Origin: Anaeramoeba flamelloides
Lineage: Eukaryota > Metamonada > Anaeramoebidae
NCBI GenBank assembly: GCA_027625915.1
Contig: JANTQA010000063.1
Span: forward strand, 7,583,501 to 7,647,500
Direction of reading: 5' to 3'
DNA length: 64,000 nucleotides
The notes under the pieces were generated by a model. The model worked only from the letters and a program-made list of their open reading frames with translations, did not search any database and was not told the origin of the DNA. Shown here one piece after another: positions 48,701-59,907 of the stretch (the first letter of the stretch is position 1; each line of letters begins with the position of its first letter). Position numbers and translations under genes: made by a program.

Positions 48701-51700
48701 GAAAAGCTATAACCCTTTTTTGGCATTTCCAAAGATGGGATTTTTAAACAGCTAGAAATGCCATCAAAATCAAAGAAATTGGTTGGGTGTTCTTTTTTTC
48801 TATTTGACATCTCTTGAATTGCGGTTAATAAATACTTGTTATAGTTGGGTTTATATTTCCCGTCAATTGTTTTTAGCATACTAAAAAAAATTTTTAATTC
48901 TTGCACCGAAATTGAAAATTTGCCTATTAGACCGATTAATTGTATAATTTTGTTATTTATATTCTTTAAATGATCATTATTAGTATGATCATTATCATTG
49001 TTAATTTTTGAAAAATATTTTAATAAAAAGGAAATTAAGCCATCTTCTGAACAATTACATAAATTAGTTGAAGATTTATTACAGAGCACTAAAAAAAAAT
49101 CTAATAATTGCACAAAATAATTATTTTTAAAATTGGAATATATATCAAACAAATGTATTGAGAAACCCAAATTAGTAATAATATAGTTAGTCTTTAAATC
49201 AAATTTGGTGCCGCAAAATAGCATTTTTTTCAATTCTTTAAAAACTTTTGGGTTATCATTGCTCTCGATTATTGGGATGATATGCATAGACAATTGTTTA
49301 AAGCAATTGTATTTTCGAGATAATATTAATAATTTTCTATTATGTATAAATATAATATTTAATAATTTTAAAATATTTACAATCACTTGATCCCTCAGTT
49401 TAACATTGCACAATAATGTGAACATTGCTGCCCAAATCGTTGTGTCTGTGGAGTTTATTAAGCTTGTGGGGTTAATTAGTATCGATTTTCGAATTATTTG
49501 TAATGTCTGGTTAATGATTTGTGTATTATTTTTTATTTTTTCTGTTTCATTGCTTTTTTTTAAAATCATTTCAAGTAAGCAGTTAAGAAACGGTGATGAA
49601 CTCTCTGTTTTTTGAATAGTGAGTAGCAATTGATAGATCATTTCAAATGAAAATTGTATTAAATTTGGTTCATTTAAAAATTCGATTAATATTTCCGAAA
49701 TTCCTTGATATTGAAGTTGGGTGATACTTGTTGAAATTTTTTCAAATTGTAAATAATATTTTATTAAAATTAAATAAGAGTTGACACATTCATTCATTTT
49801 TTTTATATTTTTGTTGTTGGTTGTTGTTGTTGTTGTTGTTGTGGTTGTGGTTGTTGTCGTGTTTTTATTACTCATTGTGGCTGTGCTATCTTGGCCATTC
49901 ATAGAATTGTTTTTACTCGTATTTATTAATTTTATATAATTAAAAATTATTGGACAAAGTCGTATAACAACATGATTCATTTGAAAAATTTCTAAAGTGA
50001 ATTGTTGTTGCTTATACAAATAATAAAAATATAATTTGAATATTTTTTTCAATTTTCTTGCTGAAATTTCATCATCTTCTATTGCTTTTATTGCTTTCAA
50101 TATTATTGGTTTGATAATTAATATATTTATTTTTATTGAATACTTAAAAAAATTAATTATTTCTTTTTCAATATTTTTAAAAAGTGTTTTGTTTTTTTGA
50201 ATTAAATTATACTCCTTTAATAAAAAAAAATATTTTGAGAATAATATTTTTATAATTTTGTTTATTTCCAAATATTTTAATAAAGTAAATTTTTCCCATT
50301 TTGAAAAATTTTTTGAATTCAATAAATCATTTAAAAAGTTTAAAAAGAAAAATTGGAGTTCTGGATTAAAATTTTGTAAACAATTTTTAATAATTTTTCT
50401 TTTTTGCATTTTTGAATTTGAAAAAATCAAATTAAATTTTTTTTTTTCAAAAATAATTAATAAACTTTTGAAAATAACGGACTGTAAAATATTCTTTTTT
50501 TCTTTTTTCCTTATTTCAATAAAATTATCAATCCTTTTATTATTTTTGCTTTTTTCGACATTTATTATTTTTTTTTTCACTTCATTCTTTTTTTTCTTTT
50601 TAAAATAATTTTTTGCTTTTTTGTTGCTGCCAGTAATTGTCACAGTATTGTCATTAATATTATTATTATTGTTGTTGTTGTTATAAATATAATTAATAAT
50701 TAAATTATTTTTTAATATTTTGATAAATATTTTAAATATTTTTTCTAAAATTGGATTAAATACAAATTCTAATGTTTCAGAATTTTTGTTTATATTTTCT
50801 TTTTTGATGTTATCCTCAATCTTCTTCCCTTTTTCTTTCTCTTTTTCTCCTTCTATCACTTTTACTTTTTCTTTCTCCTTTTCCTGTTCATTTTCGTTTT
50901 CTTTTATTTTTTCTTTTTCTTTTTTTGTTTCTTTTTCTTTTGTTTTTTCTTTTTCTTTTTCTATTTCTATGTCTTTTTTTATTTCTTTTTCTTTTTGTTT
51001 TTCTATTTCTAGTTCTTTTTCTTTTCCTTGTTCTTTTTCTTTTCCTTGTTCTTTTTCTTTTTCTTGTTCTTTTTCTTTTCCTTGTTCTTGTTCTTGTTCT
51101 TGTTTTTTTTCTTTTTCTTGTTCTTTTTCATCTTTTAAATGTTTTTTTTCTATTTCAATTTCAATTTCAATTTCTTTTTCTTTTTTATTTTCTTGATCAT
51201 TTTCATCTTTGAAAATTTTTTTTTCTTGATTTTCTTTTTGTTTGTCATTTTGTTTTTCTTCACCAAGATGATTAATAAAGATAAATTCTTCATCATTATA
51301 ATTTTCAAAAATTTCATTAATTTCGGTCGAGTAATTAATTTTTAAATTAGAATATATGAATTCTTCTAAATGGATTTCTTTATTTAGTGGGTAATATGCG
51401 AAATTGATTTTATCATTATTTTGGGTTTTATTTTTGGTTTTATTTTTATTATTTAGTATTTTATTTTTTGTGATTTGATTGTTATAATATTCTTTGATTG
51501 GTTGATTAGAATATTTTTCATATATTGATAATATATTTTGGGAAAATATTTTAATTTCAAAATTTGTAGAAAAATATTTCCCTAAATTATGATCATGAAT
51601 TAATAATAATTTAAACAGTTTTAATGTATTTAAAAATCTAGTCAAATTATTTTCTTTTTTTTTAATTCTATGCGGATATTTATTTTCAAATTCGTATATG

Positions 51701-53065
51701 GTATTATATATATTTAAAGAGCTATATACACCAAATATATTTTGTTGTTTTTGAAAATTAATAGAAAAAAAATTATTTTTATTAATAATTTTTTTTTCTT
51801 TTTTGATTACAGATTCTTTATTATTTTTTTGGATTTTATTCTCATTTTGTTTAATGATGAGAGTTTTATCATCTATTTTATTTTTGATTAAAAATTTTAT
51901 TGGGAAGGATAGTGTTAATGAAATTAAATTAATTATTTTATATTTTACTTTTGTTAAGATAATATCTTTTTTTAACCAAAGTTTTAATATTTTTGAAAAG
52001 TCCTTTTCAATATTATAAAATATTTTTGGAAATTGATATTCTTTAGAATATTTTAAAAATATCAATAAAAAATCAGTAATATATTCAATATGATTTGAAA
52101 TTAATAAATTTTTTTCTAATTCTTTTTCTGAGGGTTGATTTTCTTCAATTTTTGATTTGGAATCAATAAAATTATTTTTCTTTTTTTCGTTTATTAATTT
52201 TTGATTTTTTTTATCCTTTCCTTTTTCGTTTTTCGGGCTGTTGGGGTTTAAATTTCCATATGTATTTACATTATTTTTATCATTTAAATTGTTGTTTTCT
52301 TTTTCATCATGATTTTTTTTATTTGAAGGAATTGGTTTTAAAAGGGCATTGCTTTTTAAATACCAAGAAATTATATGAATTAATTGTTTGAAAATGTATT
52401 GAATTAAAATTAACCAAAAAAAATGTGTTGTATATTCATTGTATTTGCTATTCTCCTTTGTTTGTTCAAACTAGTTGTTTTTATAAAGATAAAAAAAATT
52501 GTTAGAATAAGAAAATTAGAATTAGAGAGTTAAAAGAAAAAATTTTTTAAAAGGTTAAACATAATAATTTTGAATAATTTTTTTTTTTTGAATTTACGTT
52601 ATATTATTCATTAATATATAAATATGTTTATTTATATTTAATTTATTAGGAAAATAATGTTTAAATTTATCTAATTTCAATGTATTTTAATTAAAATGTT
52701 GAATAAATTTTTTTTTTTTTCATTTGTTCCTTGCCGAAATTTCTTTTTAAAATGGAAAAAAGAGTTACAAAATAAAAAGGACATGTAGTTACTTGTTAAT
52801 ATTTGGATACTGAAACATGAACAGTATGAATAACTTGAAAATAAAAAAGAAAAGGCAAAGAAAAAAAATATCAAAAGGTTAAAAAATCATGAGATCAAAA
52901 AGAAAAAAAGATATGACATTAATTAAACAATTAAAATGAACATTTATGATCAACTATTAAATTAACCAAAAGTATCGTGGGCGTGGTTTTGGGTGTTCTT
53001 AATTAAATCAATATTATTGAGTTTTTATTATTTTTTATCAATTACTTATTATAAACTCCTCTAAA

Positions 53066-53098
<33 letters not shown>

Positions 53099-55429
53099 CT
53101 TTATTTTTGACATTTTTTTCTTTTTGCTATGTCGTCAATAAAAAAGATTTCTTGCTTTTTTTTTTTTAGTATTCTCTATTTATCTTTTACAATGATTTAA
53201 AGAAAAGATATCATTTGATTTATAATAGTGTTAAAGTTATAATGAATGTTAAAAATGACTAAATAAAGTTTGGTGATTCTAACAAACTAATGAGTAGTAT
53301 TTTTCTTGATTACATCTCTTCCATTCAATACAAAAATAACTTTTTTTTTTTTTATTAATTACTAAATAGTTTTTAATAAACAAGTATTTTTTTAAAACAA
53401 AATAAAAATCTTATCAAGAGATCTTAAAAAAATTTTTTTTTTTTTTGTAATTTGTGTTTCGAATTATGAAATGGATGAGTGAATCCCATCTAAACAATTT
53501 ATTAATTTTGAGTCTATTTTTTAACAACAAATTTTCAAATGTTTCCAATATAAAACCAAAAAAAGTAACCAATTATTTTTATTAAAAATTAAGTTAATTT
53601 TTATAAAAATGTTGTACCATATTTGTAGTTTTTTGTTGGAAAGAATTGGCTTTAAAAAATCAAATTTTTATTTTGTTAATATTTTTAATTATTAATATTT
53701 CAATTCAAATCCTAAGTCAAAATATAAATTCTTGTGGTATAGGTAATCAATTAATGAAACAAAATATTTTTTTATTACTCATTTATTATCGTCGCTTAAG
53801 GAATATCCAAATTTGATACTATTGAAGTTACTTCTATTTTTTAATATTATCCATTTAATTGGTTATCTGTTGAAGAAAACGAATAATATCACATGAGTAC
53901 AAATATATATCTATATATATATATATATATAGATATATATATCCCTTAGCGCCCCGGATTTACCTAAATTTCATCAAGTTTTTTAAATTAGATTTAAAAT
54001 GATATTGATCTACTAATATATTAATTTTCTTATTTGTCTTTAATCCAGATTTGAATTATAATAAAAAGTCAAAATAGTTCAAAGATAAAGTAGTTAAGTT
54101 ATTGATTTTTTTTTTGAAATTAAAAAAAAAAAATAATAATTATTCATTTTTACATTTTTTTTAAAGATTTTTATTTTTATTTTATTTTTTTAAATCAGAA
54201 ATTTTATTACATTAATAGTAATTCAAAACTCAACACATTAATTTATTAATAATAACCACCAAACAATTTTGCTAATTTTATGATAAAAAAATAAATAAAA
54301 AAATAAATTACTTTGAAATTTAATTTTTTTTTTTAGAAAAAATTTCAATAAATATCTAATTAAGAGAAAAATGAAATTTATTTCTTTAGGCCAAAATTAA
54401 ATTTTTAATTTGATTAATTTTCTAAAACTTTTATTTAAGCAATATATAATAATTGAAAATCAAAAAAAAAAAAAAAAATTGTAAAATAATTTCAATTTAT
54501 TAAATTGGAATAAAACAAATATAAATTACTTTTTAATCGATAAAATATTTATACCTAAATTTAAAATAAAATAAAAAATAACTCTTAAATATTATTCCAA
54601 TATAATAAAATAATCTCTGAAACCAAATTTTTTTTTGTATTTTGTTATTGATAAAAATTTGAATAATATATTTGCGATATTTGGATTTTTCCTTAATAAA
54701 TTAATTCAGATCTTGTTAAATAAGTTCTGATATATGGTCTCGAATTCAACAATATTGTTTATTTTATGTCTAGATTTTAAAAAGTCAAAAATTAAAAAAT
54801 TGTAAAAAAATAAAAAAAAAAATCCAATATTAATCTGACTCGAACTATTAGCCAAACCATTTAAAATTGAAAAAAAATCTTGTTGAAAAAATTGTAAAAT
54901 TTTGCAATGAAAAAAAATTTGATTTTTTTTTCTAATTTAATTTATATTTTTTTTTATTTTTAAATTATTTAGAATCTAAATAAGATATTGATATTGAATC
55001 TTAATCAGTAGATAAAACAAATTTTCTATGTGATGTTATAATAACTTTTATAATGAATAAATTATTTAATTAAGCATTTTAGGCAATTTTGGGGTGCAAA
55101 GGGCCCCAGAAAAATTTCCAGTAAAGTATGATGTGTTTTAAATGTTAAAACTAAGAGGTTTTTGATGTCTAGACAAACTTTTCAAAAAAAAAAAAAAAAA
55201 TTATTGACAAAATTTGGAAAAATAATAAAATCACAATAACCAAAAAAAAAATTCCCAATGTTGAAAATTTTTTTTCAAGTTATTTTTTTATTTTAACTAA
55301 CTATACAATTTTTAATTATAAAATTTTCTTTCTAAGATAATTGTTTATTAATTCTATACCTTATTATCTTTTGATAACATTTCAAATTAAAATTTTTGTT
55401 TGAAATGTTTTTAGGTTATTTGGGGTGCT

Positions 55430-55470
<41 letters not shown>

Positions 55471-57612
55471 ATATAATTTTGCATGAAATTTCAATCATTT
55501 CATAAAAAATTTTTTTAGGTGTGAAAGCTTGATAATATTTGAATAAAATTTCCTTTAAATTTGATTTGATGGATTTTGATGAAATTTTCAGTTAATAATT
55601 CCTCTAAAAATGATTTAATTTTCAATGAAAATCATGAAATATTTTTTTCAATCAATCATCATTACAATTCTTGAAAATATTCATTGGATTTTTATTGTTT
55701 TCCAAACTTCCCAAGTATAATCTAGGAGAGCTAAAATAAATTAACACTCTAAATAAAGCCTTTAAACCACTTTGTAAAAAGGTGGGCATGTTTATTATTT
55801 GTAAAAATTACTTTGAAATTTTGAGTCATTTTGCAATTAATCCAAATCATTAATTTTTTCTTACCCATAATATTTATTCAGTTTTTCTATCTTAGTTTAT
55901 GAAAAAACCATTAAAGATTTTTAATTTTTTTACATTTTTATTTTTGGGATTTGTTTTTGGTTTGTTTGTGGAATAAATACAGGATAGAGCTTTGACTTTA
56001 TTTTAGTTTGCTTCTTTTTCTTCTTCTAATAACAACAAAAAAAAATATCTAAAAATAAAAAAGTGGTCCTAAAGTCCAAAATAAAATAATAAATCTAAAG
56101 ATCATGTATTAAAATAAATATGTGTATTTCAAGAAGCAAAATTTTAGGAAACAATGATGTTTGAAGACCTTTTGATGATTGGATCAAAAAACTTTTTTTA
56201 CTGTTTTATTTCTATTACTATCTTTTTTTCTTTTTTCTATTTTTAGTTTTTTTTTTTTTCTTATTTCTGATGTTGTATTTCTTTTTTCTCACAAGGCACA
56301 ATTAAAAAAACAAATCATCATTAGAAATTTCAATAAATTTTCTTTTATTTTTCATATATTTTTCTCATTTAAATTTCAACATTTTTCATTACATTCTAAA
56401 AATTTTCAATAAAAATTTCCTTCATTTTTCCAATGGCTATTTCAATGACCATTCATTAAGTTTTATTAAAAAATTCAATAGATTTCCAATCAAATTTCAT
56501 TTTATTTTCATAAAAGTTTTCTTCAAAAATAGTCTCAAATCCAGACCATTTTTGTTATATTGTGATATTGACAATTTTCAATTCGAATTGGAAAACAGTT
56601 TTTTATCCAAAAACTTTTCCGAATTTACGAGCATGACAAGGATAAATGTAAAAATGATTTTTTTACCTCTTAGGCCAGGTCCTTTCCACTTTATATTCAA
56701 GTATATTTATGCACATCTCCTATATCATTATAATGCCTTGAAAATGTGGTGGGAAGTAAGGTGGAATAAGAGGATTTTGATTTTCGAACCTCTTCAAGGT
56801 AATTTTGAATTCAGGATAGGAGAAAATGATTTTCCCACATTATGAAAATATAGAGAATAATAACCTTAGATTTTAAATTTTAACAATTTCTATTTACTTG
56901 CCATTCTTTAAGTTCAATAAATATGAAGTTAAAAGTAAATTCAATATTCGTGAAAGGTTAAATTCAAAGACTCGTTAAATGTAGGAAAAAAAAGAGGCAA
57001 AATGAAGCCAAGATTGATCACAAATTGTTATCTATTCTTAAAAAGTATTAGAATTGTGTAATACTACCAAATTCCATGTTAAAAAATTTTTTGATTCTGT
57101 ATCAAATGTTCAATAAGGAGGTACCAAATTAGTGCCAGTCTATTTTTGTTTTTAATTTATTCCTCAAGATCATTTTATTTTTTCTTTGGATTGATTGTGA
57201 AGAAGCACGATATTTGTGAAATTGAAATAAACAGTGTTCCTTTATTAATTGGCAAATGCCAGTATTGTGAATTTAATATTTGATTACCAAGTATTCTTTT
57301 TTTTTATTTTATTCGGGTAAGGTAATTATTGAATGCTTTTATGAGCCGAGAACAAACAAAGAAAAATTAATTTCTTACTTCATTTAAAATAACTTTAAAT
57401 ATGGTTAGTGTCTTCGATCCGATCTCTAATAAAAGATCAAAAAGACCATAAACAAAAAAAGAACTTTTTGCATCGTCAGTTTCGGAAAGAGGAATAATCA
57501 TCAAGAATGCAATTGCAGAAGAAATTTCCCAATTTTTGGCTTTCTCGAATAAAGTCTGTTGGTTATTGTTTGAAAAGAAGTCTGTGGTACTGAGGACTTT
57601 TGTTAGTTGACA

Positions 57613-57646
<34 letters not shown>

Positions 57647-58177
57647 TGTTTTAGTAATCAGTAAGGTTGAATCTAAACAAGTTGTTACTCAAAAATGAAA
57701 TTAAAAACCTTTGGAAAGGGTGTTTTTAAAGGAGTCCAATAAACTTAAACAGGGATTTTGAAGGAGATTAATTTGTTGTATTTGTTCAAAATTATTTTTC
57801 TCAAAAACAATAATTTGAGAAAGCTTCTTCTTTTGATTTTTATCTTCGTGGTAGAGACATAAAAAATATTGACAAAAGTCCACTATAGCTTTTATGTTTG
57901 TTGTCTACTTATTAAAGAAAAAGAAAAAAAAACAAGACAAATATTTGTGTAAATTCTTTTTGTTTTTTGGGTTTTTTTTTTTTTTTTATAAAAGGTTGAA
58001 TAAAGAAAAAAGACCAACCTCTTCTTGGGAATAAATATCTAGCCAAAGGTTTTGTAGTTTGTTGTCATTAAATTTGAGTTTGTTTATTACTTTTAAATCT
58101 GTTTCCTTTTTTTCTGGAATGTTTTCGTTTTGGTTTTTTGTTTTTTGTTTTTTTCGGAATTTCCACAAAAAAGACAT
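37918..58177 (-). CDS. Giant BEACH-domain protein (LvsA/WDFY3-like), six exons
   Basis: Six exons: 58177-58019, 57904-57709, 57596-57379, 52470-47562, 45532-41501 and 39788-37918. Junction phases are 0, 1, 0, 1, 1 and the total is 11,385 nt, or 3,794 residues, close to the usual LvsA/WDFY3 size. Donors are GTTGGT, GTTTTT, GTAAGA, GTAAGA and GTAAGT. The order is helical N-terminus, concanavalin-like domain (about residues 1445-1720), PH-BEACH (about 2970-3290) and WD repeats (about 3415-3794). No FYVE domain is seen. BEACH proteins scaffold membrane traffic, lysosome size control, autophagy and contractile-vacuole function. Start is ATG with MSFLWKFRKK. The weakest link is the 4.9 kb intron 3, which could hide extra exons; the other joins rest on both phase and family continuity. 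Confidence 0.82.
39789..41500 (-). other. Intron 5 of the BEACH gene (1.7 kb, splits the BEACH domain)
   Basis: Donor GTAAGT after ...FMKDK and acceptor AAATAG before ...AKIENNK; both sides are phase 1. It carries the palindromic A/T repeat family and GC-rich boxes at 40100-40540, which probably explains its size. An opposite frame of 64 codons at 40590-40784 is spurious. Confidence 0.8.
40100..40545. repeat. Inverted-repeat-rich dispersed sequence, copy 2, with GC-rich boxes
   Basis: TTTGAAATAAACCG and TTTTCTGTTTATTTCAAAAA pairs, then GAAAACCTC/AAAACCTAGAAC repeats as at 28530-28990. The boxes GGCACTTGACGAAACTCTAC and GTACTTGACTGCACTC match the reverse complement of 24166-24216. A long A run at 40450-40471 separates the parts. 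Confidence 0.5.
41501..45532 (-). CDS. BEACH gene exon 5: helical linker, PH and first half of BEACH
   Basis: Begins two bases into a codon after the ATAG acceptor at 45533-45534: QQILEIISLMFDQESSNFED then MLRCEGFKVISYLF, equal to the segment after the lectin domain in WDFY3-like proteins. It has a long helical region with a run of about 20 Asn. Near the end, the PH strand set (NCKLIKINKKIKGKLIINKN, FYSWEIKNINQIYLRKYKSL) is followed by the BEACH start ISNFEYLMKLNTLAGRTYND, LNQYPIFPWVLKDY, RDLSKPLNG and YYLIRLEPFTSLFMKDK, then the GTAAGT donor. The apparent ATG at 45557 lies in the intron and is rejected. Confidence 0.88.
45775..45975. repeat. Dispersed repeat, copy 2 (within BEACH intron 4)
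   Basis: Shares ordered blocks with 2230-2420: TGACTCACTTT, AATATCAGGTTTTTATA, AAAGTGAATT and TCACAATTTTT. Confidence 0.45.
46898..47162 (+). pseudogene. Small nested gene with an apparent frameshift
   Basis: ATG at 46898 begins MDIEQLENEKTQYKKK and hits a stop at 46958. The neighbouring frame, open from about 46937, continues with EEIKLEIIYQYENGNSLSLI and KRPLLDLYLEQRKKKRKKK, then YPDELLLYIENETLKEQKFDV before TGA at 47160-47162. Composition on both sides is clearly protein-like, and a one-base slip in an A/G-rich run (46937-46944) would join them into about 87 residues. It lies antisense inside BEACH intron 4. It may be a recently broken gene, a base-calling error or a nested gene with an intron I cannot see. 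No family recognised. Confidence 0.4.
47562..52470 (-). CDS. BEACH gene exon 4: helical region and concanavalin-like domain
   Basis: Opens after AACTAG with FEQTKENSKYNEYTTHFFW, LILIQYIFKQLIHIISWYLK. It contains low-complexity inserts: a long Glu/Lys tract (about 50780-51240), an Asn tract and a Thr tract (about 49812-49860). A helical-repeat region follows. The lectin-like domain runs from KKGYSFSTWIYFEKIP, with PKTWFFFAISHTFT, NLFIYINGKQIVADRLLYPE and FFHGKMGTIYFFNQPLKNQE, to the diagnostic IHCLGGIQVFFPLLTQLDLP. Exon end is at a GTAAGA donor; the codons beyond it are intronic. Upstream of 52065 the frame stays open to 52470, so no internal start is needed. Confidence 0.87.
52471..57378 (-). 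other. Intron 3 of the BEACH gene (4.9 kb, may hide exons)
   Basis: Between the GTAAGA donor at 57378 and the CTAG acceptor at 52471, both phase 0. It contains a T26 run (about 53070-53098), TA microsatellites, a 1.5 kb inverted-repeat element and A/T-rich DNA. A plus-strand open frame at 56552-56845 (97 codons, non-ATG start, YIYAHLLYHYNALKMWWEV) looks partly protein-like but has no start or relative that I recognise. No further minus-strand exon could be demonstrated. Confidence 0.5.
53943..55434. mobile_element. 1.5 kb element with inverted ends inside a TA microsatellite
   Basis: The left end CCCTTAGCGCCCCGGATTTA and the right end, whose complement is CCCTTAGCACCCCAAATAAC, are inverted copies. 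Both face outward into TA repeats (53906-53942 and 55435-55463), as if the element had inserted into one TA tract. A third related motif (TTTTAGGCAATTTTGGGGTG, CAAAGGG) is at 55075-55103, in the orientation of the right end. There is no open frame, so it is non-autonomous. It sits in BEACH intron 3. Confidence 0.6.
57379..57596 (-). CDS. BEACH gene exon 3
   Basis: Reads VLSTTDFFSNNNQQTLFEKA, WEISSAIAFLMIIP and VYGLFDLLLEIGSKTLTIFK, then VILNE at a GTAAGA donor. The acceptor CTAACAAAAG is preceded by a 31-base T run and a CTAAC branch-like motif. It begins two bases into a codon, matching exon 2. Confidence 0.78.
57709..57904 (-). CDS. BEACH gene exon 2
   Basis: Follows AAGTAG and reads TTNIKAIVDFCQYFLCLYHE, LSQIIVFEKNNFEQIQQINL and LLDSFKNTLSK, ending with one base before GTTTTT. 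Introns on either side are 112-114 bp, the short class in this genome. Confidence 0.75.
58019..58177 (-). CDS. BEACH gene exon 1 (start codon)
   Basis: ATG at 58177: MSFLWKFRKKQKTKNQ, then KLQNLWLDIYSQEE at a GTTGGT donor, phase 0, 53 codons. Stops lie upstream in this frame. Confidence 0.72.
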
Positions 58178-59109
58178 AGGCTTTTCAAAAAAACCAAATT
58201 AAAAAAAATAACATTTTGTTTCAAAAAGTTACAGTACATATTTGTTAAAGATTAGTTTATTGAACCAAAGGATAATATGGGATGTTTTCATATTATTCAT
58301 GACAATATGAAACAGTAAAGAGAAGAAATTCAAAACTAAATTTGTGATCTTACTTATGAAATGTAACATTTGTTAAAAAAAAAGTAAATTGTAATTTTTC
58401 TCAATAATTATTGGTTATGCCCAAAGAATTGGTTCAAAATTTGTAAAGGATTACGACAGTCAATCACATATCTAAAAAATCTTGTGTTTAAGTCTAATTT
58501 TGTCAATTATTTATTTCAAAAAGTTAGTTAAATTTCCTTTTTATTTTTTTTTTTTTCTTCTTTAGAAAACTAAATCTTTTTTCTAATGGGAAGTTTCTGA
58601 GCAGTCTAAATACAAACGGGGAGTTGTAAATTTTAGATCTTTATTTATTGATAGCTAATGAAGAAAAGGTTAAAGGAAGTACAGAAAAATCAACATGGTT
58701 TTATAAAATTTAATATTGATTAAAAATGTGATCTTGAAATATTTTAAAAAATGTGAATTAAACTGGTTAGTACACTCTATAAAGTGATTTATTGGATTTT
58801 GTTAAAACTTACTTTTTGAGACTTTAATTATTTATTTTGATCAATAATTTTCTTGAAACCAATTTAGGTTATGGAATTGTTATCAATATAAAATTTTTGA
58901 AGGTTAATTAAAATAACAAAATTATAAGATATTCAAAAAAAATAAATCAATGAAAGAATTTGATAGAAAAAATTATTAAAAAATGGATTGTTAATTATTT
59001 ATTAAATAATACTTTTTTTATTCAAACTGGTTCGTATAATAAATATTAAATTGAATAGCATATAAAACTAAAATAAGGATAAATTATATTAGGGGGGGTA
59101 TTTTATTAT

Positions 59110-59324
59110 TCATTCTTATCCGTTGACAGATTTACTGGTATTAGAGTTTTAAATGGGAAAGATTTTTTACTTCAAATTCAATTTCCCATTAGAAATAGAA
59201 ACCAAAAATTACTATACTTTTGTTTGAGTACTCTATTTAGAAAAAAGGAATCTAGAAAATGAAGTGAAAATCTTTCCCATTTAAAATTTAAATAATAATA
59301 AATCTGTCAAAGGATAAGAATGAA
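59110..59324. mobile_element. Fold-back element, ~215 bp
   Basis: The left arm TTCATTCTTATCCGTTGACA, GATTTACTGG, TTTTAAATGGGAAAGATTTT is inverted at 59260-59324 with about 85% agreement over 65-70 bp. The central loop is about 80 bp. It has no open frame and no clear target duplication. Confidence 0.55.
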
Positions 59325-59342
59325 ACATAAAATTATCAACCA

Positions 59343-59604
59343 ATCCCTATTAAAAAAACTTTTTTATAACTTCTATAAAACATTTTTATAACAAAATTTC
59401 CTTTTAAATGATGATTTTTTCAATATTTTTTAAAAAATATTCTTATAACAGGCACATAACATGTTACAAATTTTATATCACATTTTATTACAAAAATTTA
59501 TGTTATAAAAGTCGTTATGATAAAATTTTATAACATTTTAAGCCTTTATAACACCTTTACAACATGTTTATAAAATGTTATAAAAAACTTTTTTTAATAG
59601 GGAT
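59343..59604. mobile_element. MITE-like element with ATCCCTATTAAAA ends
   Basis: 262 bp with inverted ends ATCCCTATTAAAAAAACTTT and AAGTTTTTTATAAC-type arms. The interior repeats TTATAACA-like motifs at least eight times on both strands. It is non-coding and only 20 bp from the preceding fold-back element. Confidence 0.6.
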
Positions 59605-59907
59605 CTCGGGAAACCAATGTCTTTTTTGATTTTTTTCAAAGTTATTATACTGGGGATTTAAGATCCATGGGACTTGATTTCAAAAAAACAATTTGTGTTT
59701 AAAAAATATTTTGAAACTAGAAGTATTGTTATTGATAAATTAGGAAATTTAAAAAAAAAAAATGAAAATTTACGAATATTATGTTGTTATTTGAGATAAT
59801 CTAAAATATTATCATTATATTATACCCACTTATATCTCAATCTATTTATAAAAAAATATAAAAAATAAAACAATCTAAAATTTACGCAAAAGATATTTAA
59901 AACAAAT

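Larger units (their letters stand above)
58178..59907. other. Intergenic DNA with two fold-back elements
   Basis: Upstream of the BEACH gene. 58178-59100 is plain A/T-rich DNA with no gene seen. It is followed by a seven-G run near 59092 and two adjacent fold-back sequences, listed separately. Confidence 0.5.

Noticed and set aside
50720-51345. Phe/Ser/Leu-rich plus-strand frames
   Set aside because: Antisense readings of the Lys/Glu tract in BEACH exon 4.
56552-56845. 97-codon plus-strand frame in BEACH intron 3
   Set aside because: Partly protein-like but it starts at a non-ATG codon, the frame extends upstream only through low-complexity sequence, and no family was recognised. Noted under the intron instead of called as a gene.
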